64,000 nucleotides of DNA from positions 62,001 to 126,000 of the forward strand of contig CALTVC010000002.1 of the NCBI GenBank assembly GCA_943912855.1, in the 5' to 3' direction. Of the stretch, positions 54,412 to 63,081 are shown in pieces (positions within the stretch are counted from its first letter, which is position 1; each line of letters begins with the position of its first letter). A program made the position numbers and the translations under genes. The DNA comes from an uncultured Flavobacterium sp. Lineage in GTDB: Bacteria > Bacteroidota > Bacteroidia > Flavobacteriales > Flavobacteriaceae. The notes under the pieces are model-generated. The model saw nothing but the letters and a program-made list of their open reading frames with translations. It made no database searches and was not told the DNA's origin.

Positions 54412-55260
54412 ATGAAATTAATACGATTTGGACAACCCGGCCAGGAAAAACCGGGCGTTATCATAAACAACAAACGCTACGATGTATCGCACCTTGTAGC
54501 AGATTATAATGAAGCTTTCTTTTCGGGTGATGCGCTTGAAAACCTGAAAAAAGACATTGAAGCAGGTAATCTGCCTGAAGTTTCGGACGAAGAACGACTG
54601 GGCGCTCCATTGGCAAGGCCATCTAAACTGATATGTGTAGGGCTTAATTACAAAGACCACGCTGCCGAAACCAATGCTACTATTCCGGCTGAGCCGATAT
54701 TGTTCTTCAAGGCTACAACGGCAATCGTTGGCCCTAACGACGACCTTATCATCCCGAAAAACAGCACTAAAACCGACTGGGAAGTGGAACTTGCCATTGT
54801 CATTGGCAAAAAAGCAAGTTATGTAGAAGAAGCCGATGCCCTTAATCACGTGGCAGGCTATGTGCTGCACAACGATTACAGCGAAAGGGCGTTCCAGATA
54901 GAGCGCAACGGACAATGGGTAAAGGGCAAGAGTTGCGATACCTTCGCGCCACTGGGTCCATGGATTGCCACCCAGGACGAAATTGAAGATGTACACAACC
55001 TACGCCTTTGGCTTACCGTAAACGGGAAAAAGGTTCAGGATGGTAATACGTCTAACCTGATTTTTAACGTGCCTTTTGTAGTAAGTTACATCAGCCAGTT
55101 TATGACCCTGCTTCCGGGTGATGTAATCACTACGGGCACTCCTGCAGGTGTAGGCCTTGGCATGAAGCCTGAACCCTGGTACCTGAATCCCGGAGATGTT
55201 GTAGAACTGGGCATAGACGGGCTGGGCAGTAGCAAGCAAAACGTAAAAGCATACCAATAA
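54412..55260 (+). CDS. FAH-family 2,4-diketo-3-deoxy-L-fuconate hydrolase
   Basis: 282 residues. Fumarylacetoacetate hydrolase fold with the metal-binding Glu/Glu/Asp set in DWEVELA and HNDYSER, and the GDVITTGTPAGVG loop. In oxidative fucose pathways this enzyme splits 2,4-diketo-3-deoxy-L-fuconate into pyruvate and L-lactate. Its stop overlaps the start of the lactonase gene (TAATG). It follows the matching SDR. An acylpyruvase function is the general alternative for the family. Confidence 0.88.
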   Translation: MKLIRFGQPGQEKPGVIINNKRYDVSHLVADYNEAFFSGDALENLKKDIEAGNLPEVSDEERLGAPLARPSKLICVGLNYKDHAAETNATIPAEPILFFKATTAIVGPNDDLIIPKNSTKTDWEVELAIVIGKKASYVEEADALNHVAGYVLHNDYSERAFQIERNGQWVKGKSCDTFAPLGPWIATQDEIEDVHNLRLWLTVNGKKVQDGNTSNLIFNVPFVVSYISQFMTLLPGDVITTGTPAGVGLGMKPEPWYLNPGDVVELGIDGLGSSKQNVKAYQ

Positions 55261-56084
55261 TGGTCATAGACGCACACGTACATTTCTGGAAATACCATCC
55301 GGTAAAAGATGCCTGGATTACAGACGATATGGCTATAATCCGGCGTGATTTTTTACCTAATGATGCGCAGGATATTTTTGCAAGAAATGCTGTAGACGGA
55401 TGCGTTGCCGTACAAGCTAGCCAAAGTCTTGAAGAAAACCAATTCCTATCTGCACTCGCAACTGAAAGCGATAGTATAAAAGGCATTGTAGGTTGGGTAG
55501 ACCTTGCTGCACCTGATGTGGCACAGACCCTTAACCACCTGAAAAACGAACCGAAGCTAAAGGGCTTCAGGCACGTGGCACAGAGCGAACCTGACGGCTT
55601 TTTGGTGCGTAATGAAATACTGAACGGCATACGCGAAGTAGGCAAACAGGGTTTTACGTACGATATATTAATCTACGGGCATCAGCTTATCGATGCGATT
55701 CAGCTTTCTGAAGCATTGCCAGGACAGCCTTTTGTCATAGATCATTGTGCCAAACCTGCACTGCGCACCAACAGCATTACTACCTGGAAACAACAGATAA
55801 AAGAAATCGCGCAGAACCCTGATATGCATTGCAAAGTATCAGGGTTGCTTACCGAAGACCATTGGCATAATTGCAATGAAAAGCAACTGAAAGAATGCTT
55901 GGATCTAATCTTTGAAAGCTTTGGCACCAGCCGTATCCTTTTCGGGAGCGACTGGCCTGTGGTACTTGTAGCAGGTCATTATGCGCAGTGGAAAGCCGTG
56001 ATAGCAGAGTATGTTTCGCAGTTTACGACACAAGAACAGGATGCTATTTTTGGCGGTAACGCCGTACGCTTCTATAACCTTTAA
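55260..56084 (+). CDS. COG3618 amidohydrolase, L-fucono/L-galactono-lactonase
   Basis: 274 residues. TIM-barrel amidohydrolase with N-terminal HxH (His6, His8), the VIDHCAKP strand and the late Asp in LFGSDWPV, the pattern of cog3618 sugar lactonases. It opens the lactone made by the fucose dehydrogenase encoded 12 bp downstream. Characterised relatives act on L-fucono-1,5-lactone and on L-galactono-1,5-lactone, which fits both branches of this locus. Translation is coupled to the FAH gene by a 1-bp overlap. Confidence 0.88.
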   Translation: MVIDAHVHFWKYHPVKDAWITDDMAIIRRDFLPNDAQDIFARNAVDGCVAVQASQSLEENQFLSALATESDSIKGIVGWVDLAAPDVAQTLNHLKNEPKLKGFRHVAQSEPDGFLVRNEILNGIREVGKQGFTYDILIYGHQLIDAIQLSEALPGQPFVIDHCAKPALRTNSITTWKQQIKEIAQNPDMHCKVSGLLTEDHWHNCNEKQLKECLDLIFESFGTSRILFGSDWPVVLVAGHYAQWKAVIAEYVSQFTTQEQDAIFGGNAVRFYNL

Positions 56085-56096
56085 AATACCTTACCC

Positions 56097-56876
56097 ATGA
56101 ACCTCTATCTTGAAAATAAAATAATCATTGTAAGCGGTGGTGCCAAAGGCATTGGCGCGGCTATAACCAAATCGCTTGCTGCCGAAGGTGCACTACCTGT
56201 AATCATAGGTCGTAGCGAACAGGACAACCTGGAACTGGCAAATGAAATAACAGCCTTGGGCCAAAAAGCAGGTTATGTAACTGCCGAACTTTCTACTCCT
56301 GAGCATTGCAAAACTGCCATTGAAACTATAGTAGCCGAATACGGTCGCATAGACGGATTGGTAAACAATGCCGGTGTTAACGATGGTGTGAGTCTGGAAA
56401 GTGGCGACTATGAGGGCTTCATCGCTTCGTATCATAAAAACGCGGTGCATTATTACCTGTTGGCACACCACGCTCTTCCCTACCTGAAAGAATCTAAAGG
56501 TGCCATAGTAAATATAAGCAGTAAAACGGCCGAAACCGGACAGGGAGGTACATCTGGCTACGCGGCGGCAAACGGCGCGCGTAATGCCCTTACCCGCGAG
56601 TGGGCTGTGGAATTACTACCGTATAGTATTCGAGTGAATGCTGTGATTGTTGCCGAAGCATGGACGCCACTTTATGAAAACTGGATAAAAACCTTTGACA
56701 ATCCCGAAGATAAACTGGCTAAGATTACGGCTAACATTCCGCTGGAACACCGCATGACCAAAACCGAGGAAATAGCCGACATGGTAGCATTCTTATTGTC
56801 GTCCCGTTCGGGGCATACCACAGGGCAACTCATCCATGTAGATGGTGGTTACGTGCATCTGGACAGGGCGCTGTAG
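56097..56876 (+). CDS. SDR L-fucose (L-galactose) dehydrogenase with Asn in place of the catalytic Lys
   Basis: 259 residues. Overall it resembles Burkholderia-type L-fucose dehydrogenase: VSGGAKGIG, VNNAGVNDG, VNISSKTA, TREWAVEL and the C-terminal HVDGGYVHLDRAL. The catalytic motif is unusual: Tyr155 is followed by AAAN, so residue 159 is Asn (codon aac at 56571) rather than Lys. The likely reaction is NAD(P)-dependent oxidation of L-fucose, or of L-galactose, to the 1,5-lactone. Whether the Asn is a subfamily trait or reduces activity is open. Confidence 0.83.
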   Translation: MNLYLENKIIIVSGGAKGIGAAITKSLAAEGALPVIIGRSEQDNLELANEITALGQKAGYVTAELSTPEHCKTAIETIVAEYGRIDGLVNNAGVNDGVSLESGDYEGFIASYHKNAVHYYLLAHHALPYLKESKGAIVNISSKTAETGQGGTSGYAAANGARNALTREWAVELLPYSIRVNAVIVAEAWTPLYENWIKTFDNPEDKLAKITANIPLEHRMTKTEEIADMVAFLLSSRSGHTTGQLIHVDGGYVHLDRAL

Positions 56877-56918
56877 CAGCCTGTATCATTCGCCTTTAAT
56901 GGCAACAAACACCTTACT

Positions 56919-58823
56919 ATGAAAAAAACAATCTGCCTGTTAGTACTCGCGTTTTGCAACGTAGTGGTTACGGCACAGGAAATTACATCGCCTAACAAAA
57001 AAATCTCGGTACACGTTACTGTCCCGAAGAATAAAACGGCGGTATCATTCAGCATAAACTATACTTCGGGTAAAACCAACGCTATTGTCTTACCCGCATC
57101 ACCACTTGGCATTACAAGAAAAGATGCCGACTTTATAAACGGGCTGAAACTGACTAAAGTTTCTAATCCTGTTTCACTGCACGAAAAATATACTGCTCTA
57201 AGCGGTAAACGTAAAGAAAGAGAGAACTTCGGTACGGAACGTGTTTTTAGTTTTGTAAACGAAAACAACAAACCCCTGAACATTATTTTCAGGGTATACA
57301 ATGATGGCGTGGTATTCCGATATGAATTCCCCGATGCTTCATCAGCACCTGTAAACATCACATCAGAAAATACCGCTTACAACCTGCCTGAAGGTACACA
57401 AAGGTGGATGCAGGCTTTTGAACCCTCTTACGAAGGTTTTTATCCTGAAAGCACCACCGGCAAAGGCGATAAAACCCAGCAATGGGGATTTCCTGCATTG
57501 TTTAAGGTGACTAAAAATCCGGTTTGGGTGCTACTCTCTGAAGCTGATGTAACGGCAAACAACTGTGTTGCCCGCCTGAGTAACGATACCAACCTAAACC
57601 AATATAAAGTTACGTACCCTGAAACCCGCGATAACTTTAAACAGGTGGGAGCTTTAAGTACACTGCCCTGGAAATCGCCATGGCGTACGCTTACCATAGG
57701 TTCGCTTGAAGACATTGTAGCCTCAACCCTAATAGACGATGTAAGTCCTGCAAGCAAATTGACGGACACATCATGGATACAACCCGGAGCATCTTCTTGG
57801 GTGTATTGGGCAAACAATCACGGTTCTAAAGACTATAAAAAACTTGCGGAGTATACCGACTTCGGTGCGAAAATGGGTTGGCCTTACACGCTTATCGACT
57901 GGGAATGGGATGTTATGGAAAACGGAGGCACCATCATTGATGCCGTAAATTATGCCAAATCTAAAGGTGTGAAACCACTTATGTGGTACAATTCGGGTAC
58001 GTCATGGCTGGAACCTACCCCTTGGGACAGGCTCCTTACTCCTGAAAAACGTGCAAAAGAATTTGCCTGGCTGAATGAAATAGGCGTATACGGTATTAAG
58101 GTCGATTTTTTTGCCGGAGACCAGCAGGATATGATTAAGTACTACATAGACATACTTGAAGATGCCGTGAAATACCACCTGATGATTAACTTCCATGGGG
58201 CAACCGTACCACGGGGTTGGGCACGAACCTACCCGCACCTGCTTACTTATGAAGCGGTTTATGGAGCGGAGTGGTATAACAATAACGCCACACTAACCAA
58301 TGCCGCGGCAAAACATAACACCACCCTGCCCTTTACCCGAAACGTAGTAGGTTCTATGGATTATACTCCGGTTACGTTCTCAGATAGCCAAAATCCGCAT
58401 ATAACAACCTACGGACATGAACTTGCACTTTCGGTCGTGTTTGAGTCGGCATTACAGCACTTTGCAGACCGACCTCAATCGTACAGCAAGCTTCCGGAAG
58501 CTGCCCTAAACTTTTTAAAACAAGTACCTACCACCTGGGACGACACCAAACTATTGGACGGTTTCCCGGGAGAGAACGTTATCATTGCCCGAAAAAAAGG
58601 CAACACATGGTACATAGCCGGGCTTAATGGTAAAGATTTGCCACAAGACTTTTCAGTAGATATAAGCAAGCTGGTTAAAGGCAAAGCAAAACTCCACATG
58701 ATAGCAGATGGTAAGGATAAAACAGCTTTTGAGATGAAGGATATTACATTGGATAAAAAAGAAAAACTACAGGTACACTGCCTGCCAAGAGGAGGTTTTA
58801 CAGCCGTACTTACCCAAGAGTAA
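56919..58823 (+). CDS. GH97 glycoside hydrolase of the retaining (alpha-galactosidase-like) type
   Basis: 634 residues with signal peptide ending VTAQ. N-terminal beta-supersandwich, central barrel, C-terminal beta domain as in GH97. Asp396 in YGIKVDFF matches the nucleophile of the retaining branch (alpha-galactosidases, beta-L-arabinopyranosidases), not the inverting glucoamylase SusB. The substrate is probably a terminal alpha-galactosyl or beta-L-arabinopyranosyl residue. It follows the fucose dehydrogenase by 42 bp and precedes GH95 by 19 bp, so it is co-expressed with the monosaccharide pathway. Confidence 0.88.
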   Translation: MKKTICLLVLAFCNVVVTAQEITSPNKKISVHVTVPKNKTAVSFSINYTSGKTNAIVLPASPLGITRKDADFINGLKLTKVSNPVSLHEKYTALSGKRKERENFGTERVFSFVNENNKPLNIIFRVYNDGVVFRYEFPDASSAPVNITSENTAYNLPEGTQRWMQAFEPSYEGFYPESTTGKGDKTQQWGFPALFKVTKNPVWVLLSEADVTANNCVARLSNDTNLNQYKVTYPETRDNFKQVGALSTLPWKSPWRTLTIGSLEDIVASTLIDDVSPASKLTDTSWIQPGASSWVYWANNHGSKDYKKLAEYTDFGAKMGWPYTLIDWEWDVMENGGTIIDAVNYAKSKGVKPLMWYNSGTSWLEPTPWDRLLTPEKRAKEFAWLNEIGVYGIKVDFFAGDQQDMIKYYIDILEDAVKYHLMINFHGATVPRGWARTYPHLLTYEAVYGAEWYNNNATLTNAAAKHNTTLPFTRNVVGSMDYTPVTFSDSQNPHITTYGHELALSVVFESALQHFADRPQSYSKLPEAALNFLKQVPTTWDDTKLLDGFPGENVIIARKKGNTWYIAGLNGKDLPQDFSVDISKLVKGKAKLHMIADGKDKTAFEMKDITLDKKEKLQVHCLPRGGFTAVLTQE

Positions 58824-58842
58824 ACACGCAATACAAACGATT

Positions 58843-61308
58843 ATGAAACACTTTACTATAAAAATTTCGGTTGTTGTAACGCTGCTTTTTTCAGGAAGCG
58901 GATTCGCGCAAAATCAACTTACACTCCATTACGACAAACCCGCAAAAGAGTGGACAGAAGCCCTACCCGTAGGTAACGGCAGGCTGGGTGCCATGATTTT
59001 CGGTAAGACGGATGAGGAACTCATACAGCTTAACGAAGCATCGTTATGGAGCGGTGGTCCTGTTAGCAAAAATGTTAACCCTACCGCTTTTGACTACCTT
59101 GCCCCTACCCGCAAAGCTCTTGCCGAAGGCGATTACGAAAAAGCCTATGACCTTACCAAAAAAATGCAGGGTGTGTACAGCGAAAGCTATATGCCGCTGG
59201 GCGACCTGATTTTAAAACAGGATTTAGGAGGTAAAACGCCTACCACCTACTACAGAGGGTTAAACATTCAGGATGGAGTGGCTACCACTACCTTTACCAT
59301 AGATGGCGTTAGCTACAAAAGGGAAATATTTGCTTCTGCCCCGGGCGAAAGCATTATTATACGACTAACGGCAAGCAAGGCTAAGAGCATTTCGTTTACT
59401 ACATCTACATCAAGTAAACTGAACAATACGGTTACTACAAATAAGGATATGCTTGTTGTAAAAGGTAAAGCACCTGCCCATGCCGACCCAAGTTATATAA
59501 GCTACAACAAACAGCCCGTTATATACGAAGATGTGAGCGGTTGTCGTGGTATGCGTTTTGAGACTCTGGTAAAACCGGTTGTTAAAGACGGTACGGTAAG
59601 CCTTCAAAACGGGCAGATAGTAGTTAAGGGTGCTACAGAAGTAGTACTGGTTGTAACCGCTGCCACCAGCTTTAACGGCTTTGATAAATGCCCGGACAGC
59701 GAAGGTAAAGACGAACATAAACTGGCACAAGACCACCTGAAAAAATCTGTAGGGAAGAAATATGACGCCTTGCTGAAAGACCACCTTAATGATTTCCATC
59801 GTTTTTTCAACAGGGTTTCGCTTACCCTGAATGCAGGTGACGAAGATAAATCAGCATTAGCTACAGATGTAAGGCTTGAGCAATACACTAACGGTAGTAA
59901 AGACGCCAATCTTGAAGCGTTGTTTTTCCAGTACGGGCGTTACCTGCTTATTTCGGCATCGCGCACCAATGGCGCTCCTGCTAACCTACAGGGAATATGG
60001 AACAAAGAACTGCGTGCTCCCTGGAGCAGTAACTACACTACCAACATAAACGTACAGATGAACTACTGGCCGGTAGAATCAGGCAACTTGTCTGAGTTGT
60101 TTAGCCCGCTTGATGATTTCATTAAAAACGTATCGGTTACCGGCGCCGAAACGGCGCAAAGTTTTTACCATGCCAAAGGTTGGGTTGTACACCACAACTC
60201 AGACATTTGGGGTACAAGCAACCCGGTAGGTGATTTGGGCAAAGGCGATCCTATGTGGGCCAACTGGTACATGGGTGCCAACTGGCTAAGCAGGCATTTA
60301 TGGGAACATTACCAATACACCGGCGACAAAAAATACCTTGAAAAGGTATACCCTATTATGAAGGGTGCAGTATTGTTTACCCTGGACTGGCTTCAGGAAG
60401 ATAAGGACGGTTACCTTGTTACCATGCCATCTACTTCGCCTGAAAACAGGTACTATTATGACGGTAAAATGAAAGGTGCCGTTACCGTAGCCTGTACTAT
60501 GGACATGGCTATCATAAGGGATTTGTTCAGTAATACATTGGCTGCAGCCAAAATACTAAATACGGATGGCGATTTCAGTAAAACCATAGAAACGGCAAAT
60601 GCCAAACTGTTCCCATACAAAATAGGAAGCAAAGGACAGTTACAAGAATGGTACAAGGACTTTGAAGAAGAAGACCCGCACCACAGGCATACTTCGCACT
60701 TGTATGCGTTGCATCCTGCTACGAGTATTTCGCCATTGAATACGCCTGAACTTGCCAATGCCGCCCGTAAGACCCTTGAGCTTCGTGGTGACGACGGTAC
60801 AGGCTGGAGCCTTGCCTGGAAAGTAAATATGTGGGCACGCCTGCTGGATGGTAACCACGCCTATACGCTTTTCAGGAACCAACTACGACTTACCAAAGAC
60901 AATGACCCTAAGTACGGCGGACACGGTGGAGCTTACCCTAACCTGTTTGACGCTCACCCACCATTCCAGATAGACGGTAACTTTGCCGGTACAGCCGGTG
61001 TCATAGAAATGTTGCTTCAAAGCCAGAACAATGAAATTCACCTTCTCCCCGCCCTACCCGATGCCTGGAAAAAAGGTGCTGTAAAAGGATTGGTTGCCAA
61101 AGGGAATTTTACCGTAGATGTTACTTGGGATAATGGCAAACTGGTTACGTCAACTGTGGTTGCAAACATCGGCGGTAGCTGTACCATAAGAGCTAACGAG
61201 CCTTTTAAAATAGCGGAACTCGGACTTAGCAGCCAAAAATCGTCTATTGGATACGTAATAAAATTTGACAGCAAAAAGGGTAAAACATATACTGTAAAAG
61301 CAATGTAA
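58843..61308 (+). CDS. GH95 alpha-L-fucosidase or alpha-L-galactosidase
   Basis: 821 residues with signal peptide ending FAQ. Catalytic set: Asn401 and Asn403 in NINVQMNYW, general acid Glu534 in STSPEN, and Asp711 in HPPFQIDGNF. Two residues before Asn401 the enzyme has Thr399 (NYTTNIN). From memory of the family, fucosidases have His there and alpha-L-galactosidases Thr, so L-galactose release is favoured. Either product enters the pathway encoded upstream. An N-terminal beta-sandwich begins LTLHYDKPAKEW. Probably periplasmic. Confidence 0.9.
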   Translation: MKHFTIKISVVVTLLFSGSGFAQNQLTLHYDKPAKEWTEALPVGNGRLGAMIFGKTDEELIQLNEASLWSGGPVSKNVNPTAFDYLAPTRKALAEGDYEKAYDLTKKMQGVYSESYMPLGDLILKQDLGGKTPTTYYRGLNIQDGVATTTFTIDGVSYKREIFASAPGESIIIRLTASKAKSISFTTSTSSKLNNTVTTNKDMLVVKGKAPAHADPSYISYNKQPVIYEDVSGCRGMRFETLVKPVVKDGTVSLQNGQIVVKGATEVVLVVTAATSFNGFDKCPDSEGKDEHKLAQDHLKKSVGKKYDALLKDHLNDFHRFFNRVSLTLNAGDEDKSALATDVRLEQYTNGSKDANLEALFFQYGRYLLISASRTNGAPANLQGIWNKELRAPWSSNYTTNINVQMNYWPVESGNLSELFSPLDDFIKNVSVTGAETAQSFYHAKGWVVHHNSDIWGTSNPVGDLGKGDPMWANWYMGANWLSRHLWEHYQYTGDKKYLEKVYPIMKGAVLFTLDWLQEDKDGYLVTMPSTSPENRYYYDGKMKGAVTVACTMDMAIIRDLFSNTLAAAKILNTDGDFSKTIETANAKLFPYKIGSKGQLQEWYKDFEEEDPHHRHTSHLYALHPATSISPLNTPELANAARKTLELRGDDGTGWSLAWKVNMWARLLDGNHAYTLFRNQLRLTKDNDPKYGGHGGAYPNLFDAHPPFQIDGNFAGTAGVIEMLLQSQNNEIHLLPALPDAWKKGAVKGLVAKGNFTVDVTWDNGKLVTSTVVANIGGSCTIRANEPFKIAELGLSSQKSSIGYVIKFDSKKGKTYTVKAM

Positions 61309-61336
61309 CCCCCAGTTGTTTTAAAAATACATTTAC

Positions 61337-62485
61337 ATGAAAATTCAGTATAACAGCAACTACCCATCGGTAGAAGATTTAATAAAACAGGCAAAGCGCA
61401 AGATACCGCGCTTTGCCTTTGAGTATTTAGACGGAGGATGTAATGAAGATGTAAACCTGATTAAGAATACCGCTGACATTCGCGATATTGAGCTTAAACC
61501 GTATTATCTTTCAAAACACGTAAAGTCGGAACAAAAGACTGAGCTCTTTGGGCACACGTATGATGCTCCGTTTGGTATTTCGCCTGTAGGATTGCAAGGG
61601 CTTATGTGGCCCAACGCCCCGGAAATACTTGCCAAGGCCGCTTACGAGCATAACATTCCGTTTATACTTAGTACCGTTACCACAGCAAGCATAGAACGAA
61701 TTGCCGAAATTACGTACGGACAGGCATGGTACCAACTCTATCATCCGGCGGAAGCCGAGGTACGTAACGACATCATTAAACGTGCTGGGGCAGCCGAATA
61801 TCCGGTGTTGGTTGTATTGTGTGATGTTCCCACCTTTGGCGTACGTCCGAGGGATATCCGTAATGGTCTTGCCATGCCTCCAAAAATGACGTTGAGAAAC
61901 ATTTTGCAAATCCTTGGTCGCCCAGAATGGGCCATGAAGACTCTAATACACGGGCAACCAAGCTTTAAAACTCTGGAACCCTATATGGAGAAAGGGCTTA
62001 ACATGAAACAACTTGGGCAGTTTATGAACCGTACTTTTAGCGGGAGGGTAAACGAAGAACGCATAGCCCCTATCCGAGATATGTGGAAAGGAAAGCTTGT
62101 ACTAAAAGGTGTTGCCAGCGAAGAAGATACCGAAATGGCTATTAAATTGGGCTTTGACGGTGTTATTGTTTCTAACCACGGAGGCAGGCAACTCGATGCC
62201 GGGCAAAGCGCCATTGCATCTATGCATCCTATCGTAGAGCAGTACAAAGATAAAATCAAGATAATGATGGACAGCGGCATACGCAGTGGCGTAGATGTAG
62301 CCCGAACCCTTGCCAGCGGTGCTGATTTTACCTTCATGGGACGCACGTTTATGTACAGCGTAGCAGCTTTGGGTAACGAAGGCGGTAATCACGCCATAAG
62401 CATGCTAAAGGTACAATTGCAACAGGTTATGGAACAGGTATGCTGTGAGCGTGTTCAGGATTTTCCTAATCACCTGATTAGATAA
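61337..62485 (+). CDS. lldD: FMN-dependent L-lactate dehydrogenase (LldD-like)
   Basis: 382 residues, no signal peptide. Alpha-hydroxyacid oxidase family: TIM barrel with catalytic His281 and Arg284 in SNHGGRQLD, plus the FMN-site stretch WYQLYH and a second site near DSGIRSG. It oxidises L-lactate to pyruvate and passes electrons to the quinone pool. At the end of the fucose operon it consumes the L-lactate released by the FAH hydrolase, which makes the pathway yield two pyruvates per fucose (inference from context). Confidence 0.9.
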   Translation: MKIQYNSNYPSVEDLIKQAKRKIPRFAFEYLDGGCNEDVNLIKNTADIRDIELKPYYLSKHVKSEQKTELFGHTYDAPFGISPVGLQGLMWPNAPEILAKAAYEHNIPFILSTVTTASIERIAEITYGQAWYQLYHPAEAEVRNDIIKRAGAAEYPVLVVLCDVPTFGVRPRDIRNGLAMPPKMTLRNILQILGRPEWAMKTLIHGQPSFKTLEPYMEKGLNMKQLGQFMNRTFSGRVNEERIAPIRDMWKGKLVLKGVASEEDTEMAIKLGFDGVIVSNHGGRQLDAGQSAIASMHPIVEQYKDKIKIMMDSGIRSGVDVARTLASGADFTFMGRTFMYSVAALGNEGGNHAISMLKVQLQQVMEQVCCERVQDFPNHLIR

Positions 62486-62513
62486 TAATTCAGTTGATTT
62501 TCTTTCTTCTATA

Positions 62514-62556
62514 AACACAAATGAGGCTGTCTTTTTAGGACAGCCTCATTTGTGTT
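62514..62556. terminator. Bidirectional terminator between LldD and the META lipoprotein
   Basis: An 18-bp perfect stem from aacacaaatgaggctgtc to gacagcctcatttgtgtt with a 7-nt loop separates two convergent genes. It ends the nine-gene fucose operon. Confidence 0.9.
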
Positions 62557-62566
62557 TTATTATTTC

Positions 62567-62995
62567 TTACTCGGTTACATGCTTAAACACAAGTACTTCT
62601 TTTACATCTTTTAAAAGAATCAGTTTATCTTTATTAATTTTTGCCATATTAACACTGTTTAAGGCATCCATATAGTCTTTTTCTCCATTGCCGGGACAAG
62701 CCATCTTTGTAGAGAATACCTTGCTTATATTCATCCCCCCCTCTACATTAAGGTTATACACCCCACCGTAGCTGTTACAGCCGTTTTTACCGTTAATTTT
62801 AAGGTCGGTCGTAAAGATAGCATTAGGCAATTCATTTGCAAAGCCAACCTCAGAAGCAGGCTTTCCATTGATGGTTTCCAGCACCCAGTTACCTTCTGTA
62901 AGATATTCTGAGTCGCCACTAGCATGTGCGCTTTTGCAAGATGATATTAGTACGGCAGTAATGCCAACGAATAGAATTGTAAATAGCTTTTTCAT
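62567..62995 (-). CDS. META-domain (HslJ-like) lipoprotein
   Basis: 142 residues with lipobox ending at Cys20 (ISSC). The rest is one META domain: NWVLETINGKP, NGKNGCNSYGG, MACPG and a C-terminal LLKDVKEVLVFK strand, as in heat-shock lipoprotein HslJ. Function is general envelope stress or unknown. It has no link to the sugar genes and lies on the opposite strand. Confidence 0.87.
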   Translation of the reverse strand: MKKLFTILFVGITAVLISSCKSAHASGDSEYLTEGNWVLETINGKPASEVGFANELPNAIFTTDLKINGKNGCNSYGGVYNLNVEGGMNISKVFSTKMACPGNGEKDYMDALNSVNMAKINKDKLILLKDVKEVLVFKHVTE

Positions 62996-63081
62996 GATTT
63001 ATTACTTAGATTGTCTCTCAAATTTAAGCAATATTGAAAAGGCTTTCCTATTAATTAGGATTACTTTAATATTCGGGGTTG

